A stretch of DNA of 13,619 nucleotides. It comes from CBDTYW01 sp965364735. Lineage in GTDB: Bacteria > Actinomycetota > Nitriliruptoria > Nitriliruptorales > Nitriliruptoraceae. The stretch is from NCBI GenBank assembly GCA_965364735.1, contig CBDTYW010000080.1, forward strand, positions 1 through 13,619. The letters run 5' to 3'. The notes beneath the pieces were generated by a model. The model searched no databases, had not been told where the DNA came from, and worked only from the letters and a program-made list of their open reading frames with translations. Shown one piece after another: positions 1-5,445 of this stretch. Position 1 is the first letter of the stretch. Each line of letters opens with the position of its first letter. Position numbers and translations under genes: made by a program.

Positions 1-1279
1 CGACCACGAGGACGCGTCGGCCGTCGACGGCCATCGCGGCCGCGAGGTTGATCGCCGAGATCGTCTTGCCGTCCCCCGGGTTGGGCGAGGTGATCAGGAT
101 GACCTTCGCGCCCATCTCGCGCAGGCGCGCCTCGAGGACGGACACGGCGGACTGGATCGCGGCGGCGATCTCGGACGACGGGTGGTCGAGCGCCGGGATC
201 GGGCCGAGCTTGCGGACCGAGAAGGTCGGGATCTCGCCGAGCGCCGGGATGCCGAGCAGGCTGGCGACATCGCCGCGGTCGTCGATCCGCTCGTTGCGGT
301 TGGACAGCGCGCTCACGAAGGCGAGCCCGAGGAAGCCGCCGAGCAGCATCCCGATCGCGAGGTTGATCGTCGGACGCGGCGAGGACGGGTGCTCCGGGAC
401 CTCGGCAGGCTCGATGAAGTCCACGCCGTCGGACTGGAGCTCACGGTCGATCAGCAGCTCCTGGGAGCGGGCGCTGACCGCCGCTGCCTCGATCTGCTTC
501 TCGATGCGCTCGCGGGTCAGCGCGTCGTACTCGGGGTTGGTGTCGAGGGCACGCTGGAGCTCGAGGAACGGATCGATCGGCTCGAAGGTCCGAGCGTCGA
601 GGGCCTGGACCTCGGCCTCGGCGTCCAGTCGGAGGTTCTCGAGCCGTGTCTGCAGGACGGCGATCTGCTCGACGAGCCGCGCCTCGTAGGCGTCGAGGCT
701 GCGCAGGGCCGCGTCGGTCCGCTCCCTCGCGTCGATGTTGACGAGGTTCTGGTAGCCGGCGGCGACCGCGTCGGCGATGAGCTGAGCGCCCTTCGGGGAG
801 CGCGTGGTCGCCGTGATCGTGATGAGGTCGAGGTCGGTGGCGGCGCGGACGTCGATCTTGTCGCGGACGTCGTCGGCGTTGATGCCGGCGAGCTCCTCCG
901 GCAGGTCGATGACCCGTTGGATCTCGACGACCGCGAAGCGGGCCACGCCGAGGGAGCGGGCGCGCTCGACCTCGTTGCGGAGACGCCGCTCGTAGTCGAT
1001 GCGGTCGACGCCACCGAAGACGCCGCCGTCGGGTGCGGCGAGGAGGATGCTCGCGCTCGCGCTGAACCGCTCCGGCTGCTGGGACGTCCAGAGCTGGGCG
1101 AGGATCGCACCGATGACGACCGTCGTGACGATCACCCACCAGTGACGGCGCAGCGACCGACCGAGGTCGTCGTCGCTCGTCCGAGGGGTCATCGATGCGG
1201 GGAAGACGGTCGAGCCCACGGGGCCCTCACGGCCATCGTCTGGCCGGGAGCCCGTGTTCGGACGTAGGTCGGTGACCAC
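1..1279 (-). CDS. Wzz-type chain-length determinant fused to BY-tyrosine kinase (partial)
   Basis: This is a membrane polysaccharide co-polymerase with a C-terminal bacterial tyrosine autokinase (Wzc/CpsD type), which sets exopolysaccharide chain length. An open frame runs from the start to the left edge with no stop, giving about 426 residues. The Wzz domain begins after a first membrane segment near residues 47-65 (HWWVIVTTVVIGAILAQLW). A central coiled-coil-like stretch follows, then a proline-containing segment (SSPRPTINL) leading into the second membrane segment (IGMLLGGFLGLAFVSAL). The kinase domain shows the Walker A loop SPNPGDGKT at about residues 398-406 (62-88). The window ends just after RRVLVV, where the Walker A' aspartate is expected, so the Walker B motif and Tyr-rich tail lie outside. 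The start is uncertain. I chose GTG at 1279 because GAGGGG lies just upstream, although its 3-nt spacing is short. ATG at 1192 is also possible but has no visible ribosome site. Confidence 0.9.
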   Translation of the reverse strand, partial: MVTDLRPNTGSRPDDGREGPVGSTVFPASMTPRTSDDDLGRSLRRHWWVIVTTVVIGAILAQLWTSQQPERFSASASILLAAPDGGVFGGVDRIDYERRLRNEVERARSLGVARFAVVEIQRVIDLPEELAGINADDVRDKIDVRAATDLDLITITATTRSPKGAQLIADAVAAGYQNLVNIDARERTDAALRSLDAYEARLVEQIAVLQTRLENLRLDAEAEVQALDARTFEPIDPFLELQRALDTNPEYDALTRERIEKQIEAAAVSARSQELLIDRELQSDGVDFIEPAEVPEHPSSPRPTINLAIGMLLGGFLGLAFVSALSNRNERIDDRGDVASLLGIPALGEIPTFSVRKLGPIPALDHPSSEIAAAIQSAVSVLEARLREMGAKVILITSPNPGDGKTISAINLAAAMAVDGRRVLVV

Positions 1280-1298
1280 GTTCCCCTCGATGCGATGT

Positions 1299-1316
1299 GT
1301 TGGATGCACATCCAAC
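1299..1316. promoter_or_regulatory. Operator-like inverted repeat in divergent promoter region
   Basis: GTTGGATG-CA-CATCCAAC is a perfect inverted repeat with 8-bp arms and a 2-nt centre. It lies in the gap between the divergent Wzz-kinase and sulfotransferase genes, about 20 bp upstream of the proposed kinase start, which is where a repressor or activator dimer could control either gene. The part ATGCACATCCA recurs at 7837-7847. The role is inferred; no regulator gene is visible in the window. Confidence 0.5.
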
Positions 1317-1400
1317 GTGTGCGGAGGGCACACGATACCGCCGTTCCGGGCACCCTCGACCGTGACGAGCGGCCGTTTGGCGGAAGACCCCCGCTCCCTG

Positions 1401-1413
1401 CACAATAACGTTA
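1401..1413. promoter_or_regulatory. AT-rich promoter-like patch with TAACGTTA palindrome
   Basis: CACAATAACGTTA is the only AT-rich stretch in the 1280-1451 gap and contains the 8-bp palindrome TAACGTTA (1406-1413). It lies about 40 bp upstream of the sulfotransferase start, a plausible position for a -10 region. I see no convincing -35 partner at standard spacing, so the promoter call is weak. Confidence 0.25.
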
Positions 1414-1451
1414 CGCGTCCGTTCGCCCACCGCGCGCGACAAGGCTGCTGC

Positions 1452-2306
1452 ATGACCGACCCCTCACAGCTTCCCGACTTCATCCTGGTCGGGGCGATGC
1501 GCTCGGGCACCTCGTCGCTCGCTCGCTACCTGCGCGACCACCCCGGCATCCACATGCCCGCGACGAAGGAGCTGCACTTCTTCGACCGCGCCGAGCCGAT
1601 CGACGACGACGCGATCGCGTCCTACGCGGAGCACTTCCGGCCAGCCAACGCTGCACAGATCTGCGGGGAGGCCACGCCGAGCTACCTCTACCTTCCCGAG
1701 GCCCGCGAACGGCTGGCCCGACACGTGCCGGACGCGAAGCTCCTCGCGATCATCCGCGAGCCCGTCGCGCGTGCCTACTCCCACTACTGGCACGAGAGCG
1801 AGCGTGGCCAGGAGCCGCTCTCCTTCGCCAAGGCGGTCGCCGCCGAGCCGGAGCGGCTGCGCACCGGGACGATCGAGGAACGGCTCGCCTGGTCCTACAC
1901 CGACCGCGGCCACTACGCCCGCCAGATCCGGGCCCTGCACGAGCTCGTCCGCGCCGACCAGGTGCACGTCACCTTCTTCGAGGACCTGAAGGCGGACCCG
2001 AACGCCGCGTTCGCCGACGTCTGCCGGTTCCTCGACGTCGAGGTCGTGCAGCCGGCGATCGTCGGCAAGCAGGTCAACGCGTTCACGCGCGTGCGGTCCA
2101 AGCCGCTCCAGCGCTGGGCTGCAGAGCTGCCGAAGACCGGCGCCGGGCTGTTCGCGCGCAAAGTCGTCGGCAAGCTCAACACCACGAACGCGGCCTACCC
2201 GGAGATGAAGCCGGCGGTACGCGAGGAGCTGCGGGCACGCTTCGCCCCGGGCAACGCCGAGCTGGCCGAGCTCCTCGGCCGGCCGGTCCCGTCCAGCTGG
2301 TCCTGA
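1452..2306 (+). CDS. PAPS-dependent sulfotransferase
   Basis: The product (284 residues) is a cytosolic sulfotransferase that would move a sulfuryl group from 3'-phosphoadenosine-5'-phosphosulfate to a hydroxyl or amine acceptor. The 5'-phosphosulfate loop is GAMRSGTSSL (residues 14-23). The 3'-phosphate-binding segment is IREPVARAYSHYWHE (101-115), with the expected Arg and Ser. KELHFF (39-44) and GEATPSYLY (72-80) are the segments common to heparan-sulfate-type and bacterial polysaccharide sulfotransferases. The frame is open further upstream to 1254, but ATG 1452 begins just before the family's N-terminal strand (LPDFILVGA). A weak AAGG lies 7 nt before it. The gene is divergent from the Wzz-kinase and convergent with the Ugd pair, ending 8 bp from it. 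In this setting the acceptor is most likely the locus polysaccharide or its lipid-linked precursor; that is inference, and a small-molecule or glycolipid acceptor remains possible. Confidence 0.92.
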   Translation: MTDPSQLPDFILVGAMRSGTSSLARYLRDHPGIHMPATKELHFFDRAEPIDDDAIASYAEHFRPANAAQICGEATPSYLYLPEARERLARHVPDAKLLAIIREPVARAYSHYWHESERGQEPLSFAKAVAAEPERLRTGTIEERLAWSYTDRGHYARQIRALHELVRADQVHVTFFEDLKADPNAAFADVCRFLDVEVVQPAIVGKQVNAFTRVRSKPLQRWAAELPKTGAGLFARKVVGKLNTTNAAYPEMKPAVREELRARFAPGNAELAELLGRPVPSSWS

Positions 2307-2318
2307 CCGCGAGGTCAG
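2303..2318. terminator. Short hairpin spanning both stop codons of convergent genes
   Basis: CTGACC-GCGA-GGTCAG is a perfect 6-bp stem closed by a GCGA (GNRA-type) loop. It contains the TGA of the sulfotransferase (2304-2306) and the TGA of the decarboxylase on the other strand (2315-2317). The stem is short and has no U-tract on either side, so termination is a guess; chance symmetry from two facing stop codons explains part of it. Confidence 0.3.
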
Positions 2319-3292
2319 TCGGACTCGCGGAACCACTTCACGGTGCGAGCGAGGCCATCCGCCAGCGAGACCTTGGCCTCCCAGCCGAGCTCGCGGCGCG
2401 CGATCGTCGTGTCCGGCTTGCGGACCTGCGGGTCGTCGGCCATGCGCTCGGTGTAGATGATCCCGGGGCTCGTGCCGCACGCGTGCTGGATCGCCTCGGC
2501 GAGCTCGGTCATCGAGACCTCCTCGGGGTTGCCGAGGTTGCACGGGCCGGTGTAGTCCGAGACCAGGAGCCGCAGGAAGCCCTCGATGAGGTCGTCGACG
2601 TACTGGAGCGACCGGGTCTGCTTGCCGTCGCCGTGGACGGTGAGCGGCTTGCCCTCGAGCGACTGCGAGATGAACGTCGGGACGGCGCGACCGTCGTCCT
2701 TGCGCATCCTGGGCCCGTAGCAGTTGAAGATCCGCGGGATGCGGATCTCGACGCCGTGGTGGCGGTGGTAGGCGTAGGCGAGCGCCTCGGCGAAGCGCTT
2801 GGCCTCGTCGTAGCAGCCGCGCAGCCCGATCGGGTTGACGTGGCCCCAGTAGTCCTCGGTCTGCGGGTGGACCTGCGGGTCGCCGTAGACCTCGGACGTC
2901 GACGCCAGCATGAAGCGCGCGTTCTTGGCCTTCGCGAGGCCGAGCGCCTTGTGGGTCCCGAGCGAGCCGACCTTCATGGTCTGGATCGGCAGCTCGAGGT
3001 AGTCGATCGGCGAGGCGGGGGACGCGAAGTGCAGGACGTAGTCGAGCTCGCCCGGCACGTGGATGTAGTTGGTCACGTCATACTCGATGAACGTGAACCC
3101 ACCCTTCGCGAACAGGTGCTCGATGTTGGCGACCCGCCCGGTGAGCAGGTTGTCCATCGCGATCACCTCGGCGCCCTCGTCGAGCAGCCGCTCGCAGAGG
3201 TGTGAGCCGAGGAAGCCGGCAGCCCCCGTGACGAGCGCGCGCTTGCCCTCGAGCTCGAACGCGGGGACCGGGCCGAGCGGGACGTCGGTCAC
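2315..3292 (-). CDS. uxs: UDP-glucuronate decarboxylase (UDP-xylose synthase)
   Basis: This short-chain dehydrogenase/reductase of the extended type converts UDP-glucuronate to UDP-xylose with bound NAD. It has 325 residues, close to the usual size of bacterial UXS. Visible motifs are the nucleotide loop TGAAGFLG (22-29), STSEVYG (131-137), the catalytic pair in YDEAK (Tyr161, Lys165), and RIFNCYGPRMRKDDGRAVP (187-205). That last segment is the feature that best separates decarboxylases of this family from 4-epimerases and 4,6-dehydratases. The start is GTG at 3292, inside the last codons of the upstream dehydrogenase (4-bp GTGA overlap), with GAGGTG about 5 nt before it, so the two are translationally coupled. 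Ugd makes the substrate this enzyme uses, which supports the assignment. A related specificity such as 4-keto-pentose formation cannot be excluded from sequence alone. Confidence 0.93.
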   Translation of the reverse strand: MTDVPLGPVPAFELEGKRALVTGAAGFLGSHLCERLLDEGAEVIAMDNLLTGRVANIEHLFAKGGFTFIEYDVTNYIHVPGELDYVLHFASPASPIDYLELPIQTMKVGSLGTHKALGLAKAKNARFMLASTSEVYGDPQVHPQTEDYWGHVNPIGLRGCYDEAKRFAEALAYAYHRHHGVEIRIPRIFNCYGPRMRKDDGRAVPTFISQSLEGKPLTVHGDGKQTRSLQYVDDLIEGFLRLLVSDYTGPCNLGNPEEVSMTELAEAIQHACGTSPGIIYTERMADDPQVRKPDTTIARRELGWEAKVSLADGLARTVKWFRESD

Positions 3293-4614
3293 CGGCGCAC
3301 CTCACGGCGGCCGAAGCAGCGGTAGGTGAGGCCGACCGCGTCCATGTCCTCAGCCTCGTAGATGTTGCGGCCGTCGATGACGATCGGCCATGCGAGCGCC
3401 TCGACGAACTGCTCCGGCTGCAGCTTCTTGACCTCATCCCACTCCGTGGCGATCACGACGGCGTGGGCGTCCTTGCAGGCCTCGATCGGGTCGTCGAACG
3501 CGACGAGATCAGGCAGCTCGCGCAGCGCGCCCTCCATCGCGACCGGGTCGTACATGCGGACCGTGGCGCCCTCGGCGATCAGCTGTTCGGCGAGCCACAT
3601 TCCCGGCGCCTCACGGAGGTCGTCGGTGCCCGGCTTGAAGGCCGCCCCGAGGATGGTGACGGTCTTGCCGGTGAGGTGCCACAGCTCGTCGCGGAGCATC
3701 GTGAGCACGGCTTCGCGCTGCTCGTGGTTGATGCGTCGCGTCTCCTCGAGGAGCGTGAACTCGTAGCCGACGGAGCGGGCCAGGTGCGCGAAGGCATCGA
3801 CGTCCTTCGGGAAGCAGGAGCCGCCATAGCCGAGCCCGGCGTGCAGGAACTGCCGGCCGATCCGCTGGTCGTGGCCCATGCCGTCCGCGACGACCTTGAC
3901 GTCGGCGCCGACGCGGGCGGAGATCTGCGCAACCGCGTTGATGAAGGAGATCTTGGTGGCGAGGAAGGCGTTCGAGGCGTGCTTGATGAGCTCTGCGGTC
4001 GCGCGGTCGGTCTCGATGAAGGGGCAGCCGACCTCGTCGAGGACGGGCTGGTAGACCTCGCGAAGTCGCTGGCCGGCCCAGGCGGACGGGACCCCGACGA
4101 CCACACGGTCCGGACCGAGGGTGTCCTCGACGGCCGAGCCTTCGCGCAGGAACTCCGGGTTCGAGGCCACCTCGACGCGGTGGGTCGAGCCGAGACGCTT
4201 CTGCTCCATCGCGATCATCTGGGTGAGCCGGTCGCCCGTCGACGCCGGGACGGTCGACTTCTCGACGAGGACGAGATCGCCAGCGGAGTGGGTGGCTGCG
4301 AGCGTCGCGACCTGCTCGACGAAGACGAGGTTGGGCGAGCCGTCGGCCTGCGGCGGCGTTCCGACGCAGATGAAGGCGACCTCGACATCCTCGAGCGCCT
4401 CGGCGACGTCGGTGGAGAAGGTGACGCGGCCGGACGCGATGCCCTCGGCCAGCAGCTCCGGGAGGCCGGGCTCGTGGAACGGCACCCCACCGTCGATGAT
4501 CGTCTGGATCTTGGCGGCATCGGCGTCCATGCCGATGACCTCGTGGCCCCAGCGCGCGAGGCAGGCGACCGTGACGAGGCCCACGTGGCCCACACCGATG
4601 ACGGCGGTCTTCAT
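3289..4614 (-). CDS. ugd: UDP-glucose 6-dehydrogenase
   Basis: This enzyme oxidises UDP-glucose to UDP-glucuronate in two NAD-dependent steps. It has 441 residues, normal for the bacterial UGD/TuaD group. The N-terminal Rossmann loop is GVGHVG (7-12). It is followed by CVGTPPQADGS (83-93), KSTVPASTGD (119-128) and NPEFLREGSAVEDTL (152-166). The substrate-site helix is ELIKHASNAF (208-217; Lys211, Asn215). The catalytic segment is GLGYGGSCFPKD (260-271) with the nucleophile Cys267, Lys270 and Asp271. The C-terminal UDP-binding domain carries AFKPGTDDLREAP and ends with DGRNIY. The start is ATG 4614 with AAGGA 7 nt upstream. It is the first gene of a two-gene operon with the decarboxylase, so the pathway UDP-Glc to UDP-GlcA to UDP-Xyl is encoded in order. 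GDP-mannose dehydrogenase is the near relative, but the pairing with a UDP-glucuronate decarboxylase argues for UDP-glucose. Confidence 0.96.
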   Translation of the reverse strand: MKTAVIGVGHVGLVTVACLARWGHEVIGMDADAAKIQTIIDGGVPFHEPGLPELLAEGIASGRVTFSTDVAEALEDVEVAFICVGTPPQADGSPNLVFVEQVATLAATHSAGDLVLVEKSTVPASTGDRLTQMIAMEQKRLGSTHRVEVASNPEFLREGSAVEDTLGPDRVVVGVPSAWAGQRLREVYQPVLDEVGCPFIETDRATAELIKHASNAFLATKISFINAVAQISARVGADVKVVADGMGHDQRIGRQFLHAGLGYGGSCFPKDVDAFAHLARSVGYEFTLLEETRRINHEQREAVLTMLRDELWHLTGKTVTILGAAFKPGTDDLREAPGMWLAEQLIAEGATVRMYDPVAMEGALRELPDLVAFDDPIEACKDAHAVVIATEWDEVKKLQPEQFVEALAWPIVIDGRNIYEAEDMDAVGLTYRCFGRREVRR

Positions 4615-4781
4615 GCAGTGTCCTTCTGGAGGTGTCGCGTCAGCGACCGGGAGACGAGCGGGCCCGTGGCAACGGTGGCCGAACCGACGGGTGGCTGCAA
4701 GTCAGCCCCGACAACGCCCATCAATGAGCGCCGGTTCGACCACAGAAAGTAGCCGACGCCGGGAACATCTTGGAGCGACGC

Positions 4782-4901
4782 CCCGCAGAAAGCGTGTCCC
4801 CGCGCGCGCAACGGCGTGACGCTCACGCTCGGTCGCGATCCTGCCGACAGAGCGTCATCCACCTGGCCTGAGACCTCAGCCGCCCGTCCCGCAGAAAGCG
4901 T
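4782..4901. repeat. 14-bp direct repeat pair
   Basis: CCCGCAGAAAGCGT occurs identically at 4782-4795 and 4888-4901, 106 bp apart start to start. A shorter degenerate match (CACAGAAAGT) lies at 4741-4750. All are on the same strand in the non-coding region upstream of the dehydrogenase. They may be protein-binding sites or remnants of a small duplication. Confidence 0.55.
4817..4857 (-). promoter_or_regulatory. Two-stem RNA hairpin in the dehydrogenase leader
   Basis: TGACGCTC (4817-4824) pairs with GAGCGTCA (4850-4857), a perfect 8-bp stem. Inside it TCGG (4829-4832) pairs with CCGA (4844-4847), leaving an 11-nt apical loop. On the minus-strand transcript this would be a 5' leader element about 200 nt before the dehydrogenase start. 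The function is unknown; there is no U-tract after it, so it is not a classical terminator. Confidence 0.4.
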
Positions 4902-4926
4902 ACGGGCCGCACGATGTGCGGCCCGT
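4902..4926 (-). terminator. Intrinsic terminator hairpin after the LPATG gene
   Basis: ACGGGCCGCAC-GAT-GTGCGGCCCGT is a perfect 11-bp stem with a 3-nt loop, starting 15 nt past the stop of the LPATG-protein gene. The sequence after it on the minus strand (ACGCTTTCTGC) is only modestly T-rich, as is common in high-GC genomes. It probably separates this gene from the dehydrogenase operon. Confidence 0.75.
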
Positions 4927-4941
4927 GCGAAGAACGTCCCG

Positions 4942-5253
4942 TCAGGCGCTGACGGACTCGGTGCGGCGGCTCGCCGCCACGGCCGTGCCACCGGCTGCGA
5001 CCAGCGCGGCGCCGGCGAGCAGGAGGATGGCGCTGTCCATGCCCGTGGCCGGGAGCTGCCCAGCAGGAGCCGGGTCCGGGTCCGGGTTCCCGTCGGGGCC
5101 CGGGTTCGTCACCGTGGTGGGCTTGACGGCCGGCTCTTCACAGCCGACAGCGCCGACCGGGTAGCAGGACTGGGCGGAGGCCGCGGTGGCGGACATCGCG
5201 CCGAAGGCCGTCGCGGCAGCGACGGTGACGATGGTACGAGCGAGACTCTTCAT
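4942..5253 (-). CDS. Small secreted LPATG cell-wall-anchored protein
   Basis: This 103-residue exported protein has a full sortase-substrate layout. A signal peptide spans residues 1 to about 28 (MKSLAR, hydrophobic Ala-rich core, cleavage near ASA-Q). A very short mature region follows, with two cysteines (SCYPVGAVGC, Cys30 and Cys38) that could form a disulfide. Next come an Asp/Pro linker (PGPDGNPDPDPAPAG), the sorting motif LPATG (67-71), a hydrophobic segment (about 74-94) and the basic tail SRR. The mature exposed part is only about 40 residues. The frame is open to 5295, but ATG 5253 is the start that gives a proper signal peptide; a GGGGAAA lies upstream at long spacing. It is followed by a strong terminator, so it is probably its own transcript. 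I do not recognise a named family; a wall-exposed spacer or assembly role is a guess. No sortase gene is visible here. Confidence 0.85.
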   Translation of the reverse strand: MKSLARTIVTVAAATAFGAMSATAASAQSCYPVGAVGCEEPAVKPTTVTNPGPDGNPDPDPAPAGQLPATGMDSAILLLAGAALVAAGGTAVAASRRTESVSA

Positions 5254-5309
5254 GGCGGTTTCGTTTCCCCGGCGGGCGTGACGACGCGTAGTCACAACTG
5301 GTGCAGCGT

Positions 5310-5336
5310 ACGTCGTGTGCCCGATGCACGCGACGT
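5310..5336. promoter_or_regulatory. Inverted repeat upstream of the LPATG gene
   Basis: ACGTCGTGTGC-CCGAT-GCACGCGACGT has 11-bp arms with a single mismatch that would be a G-U pair in RNA, around a 5-nt loop. It lies 57-83 bp upstream of the LPATG gene start. A TTGACC hexamer on the minus strand (5368-5363) lies just upstream of it, but no good -10 follows at standard spacing. It could be an operator over the transcription start or a 5'-leader hairpin. Confidence 0.5.
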
Positions 5337-5445
5337 CCAGACATGGTCATCGTGCCACCGTCGGTCAAAATCGCACGCTCGGCGCGCGACATGTTGGAAG
5401 ATGAGCGACCATTGCGCACTCAGCGGCCGTTCGGGCGAGCAACCG

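Larger units (their letters stand above)
4615..4941 (-). other. 327-nt intergenic/leader region upstream of the dehydrogenase
   Basis: I see no credible gene here. Read toward the dehydrogenase, it holds a terminator hairpin (4926-4902), a two-part stem (4857-4817), and a 14-bp direct repeat CCCGCAGAAAGCGT on the plus strand at 4782-4795 and 4888-4901, with a weaker relative CACAGAAAGT at 4741-4750. The second repeat copy directly abuts the terminator stem. The spacing suggests a regulated leader or an array of binding sites for the dehydrogenase operon. No known riboswitch core is recognisable. Confidence 0.5.

Noticed and set aside
182..1267. 361-codon open frame on the plus strand
   Set aside because: It is antisense to the Wzz-kinase gene, which shows two membrane segments and a Walker A loop.
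1254..1451. N-terminal extension of the sulfotransferase from 1254
   Set aside because: The extension covers the divergent promoter region and its palindrome, has no ribosome site and no family similarity; the conserved fold starts right after ATG 1452.
2315..3292. UDP-glucose 4-epimerase or dTDP-glucose 4,6-dehydratase identity
   Set aside because: The GPRMRKDDGR segment and the coupling to a UDP-glucose dehydrogenase fit UDP-glucuronate decarboxylase better.
4615..4941. Known riboswitch (c-di-GMP, c-di-AMP or cobalamin type) upstream of the dehydrogenase
   Set aside because: I looked for the conserved core segments on the minus strand and did not find them; only generic stems and repeats are visible.
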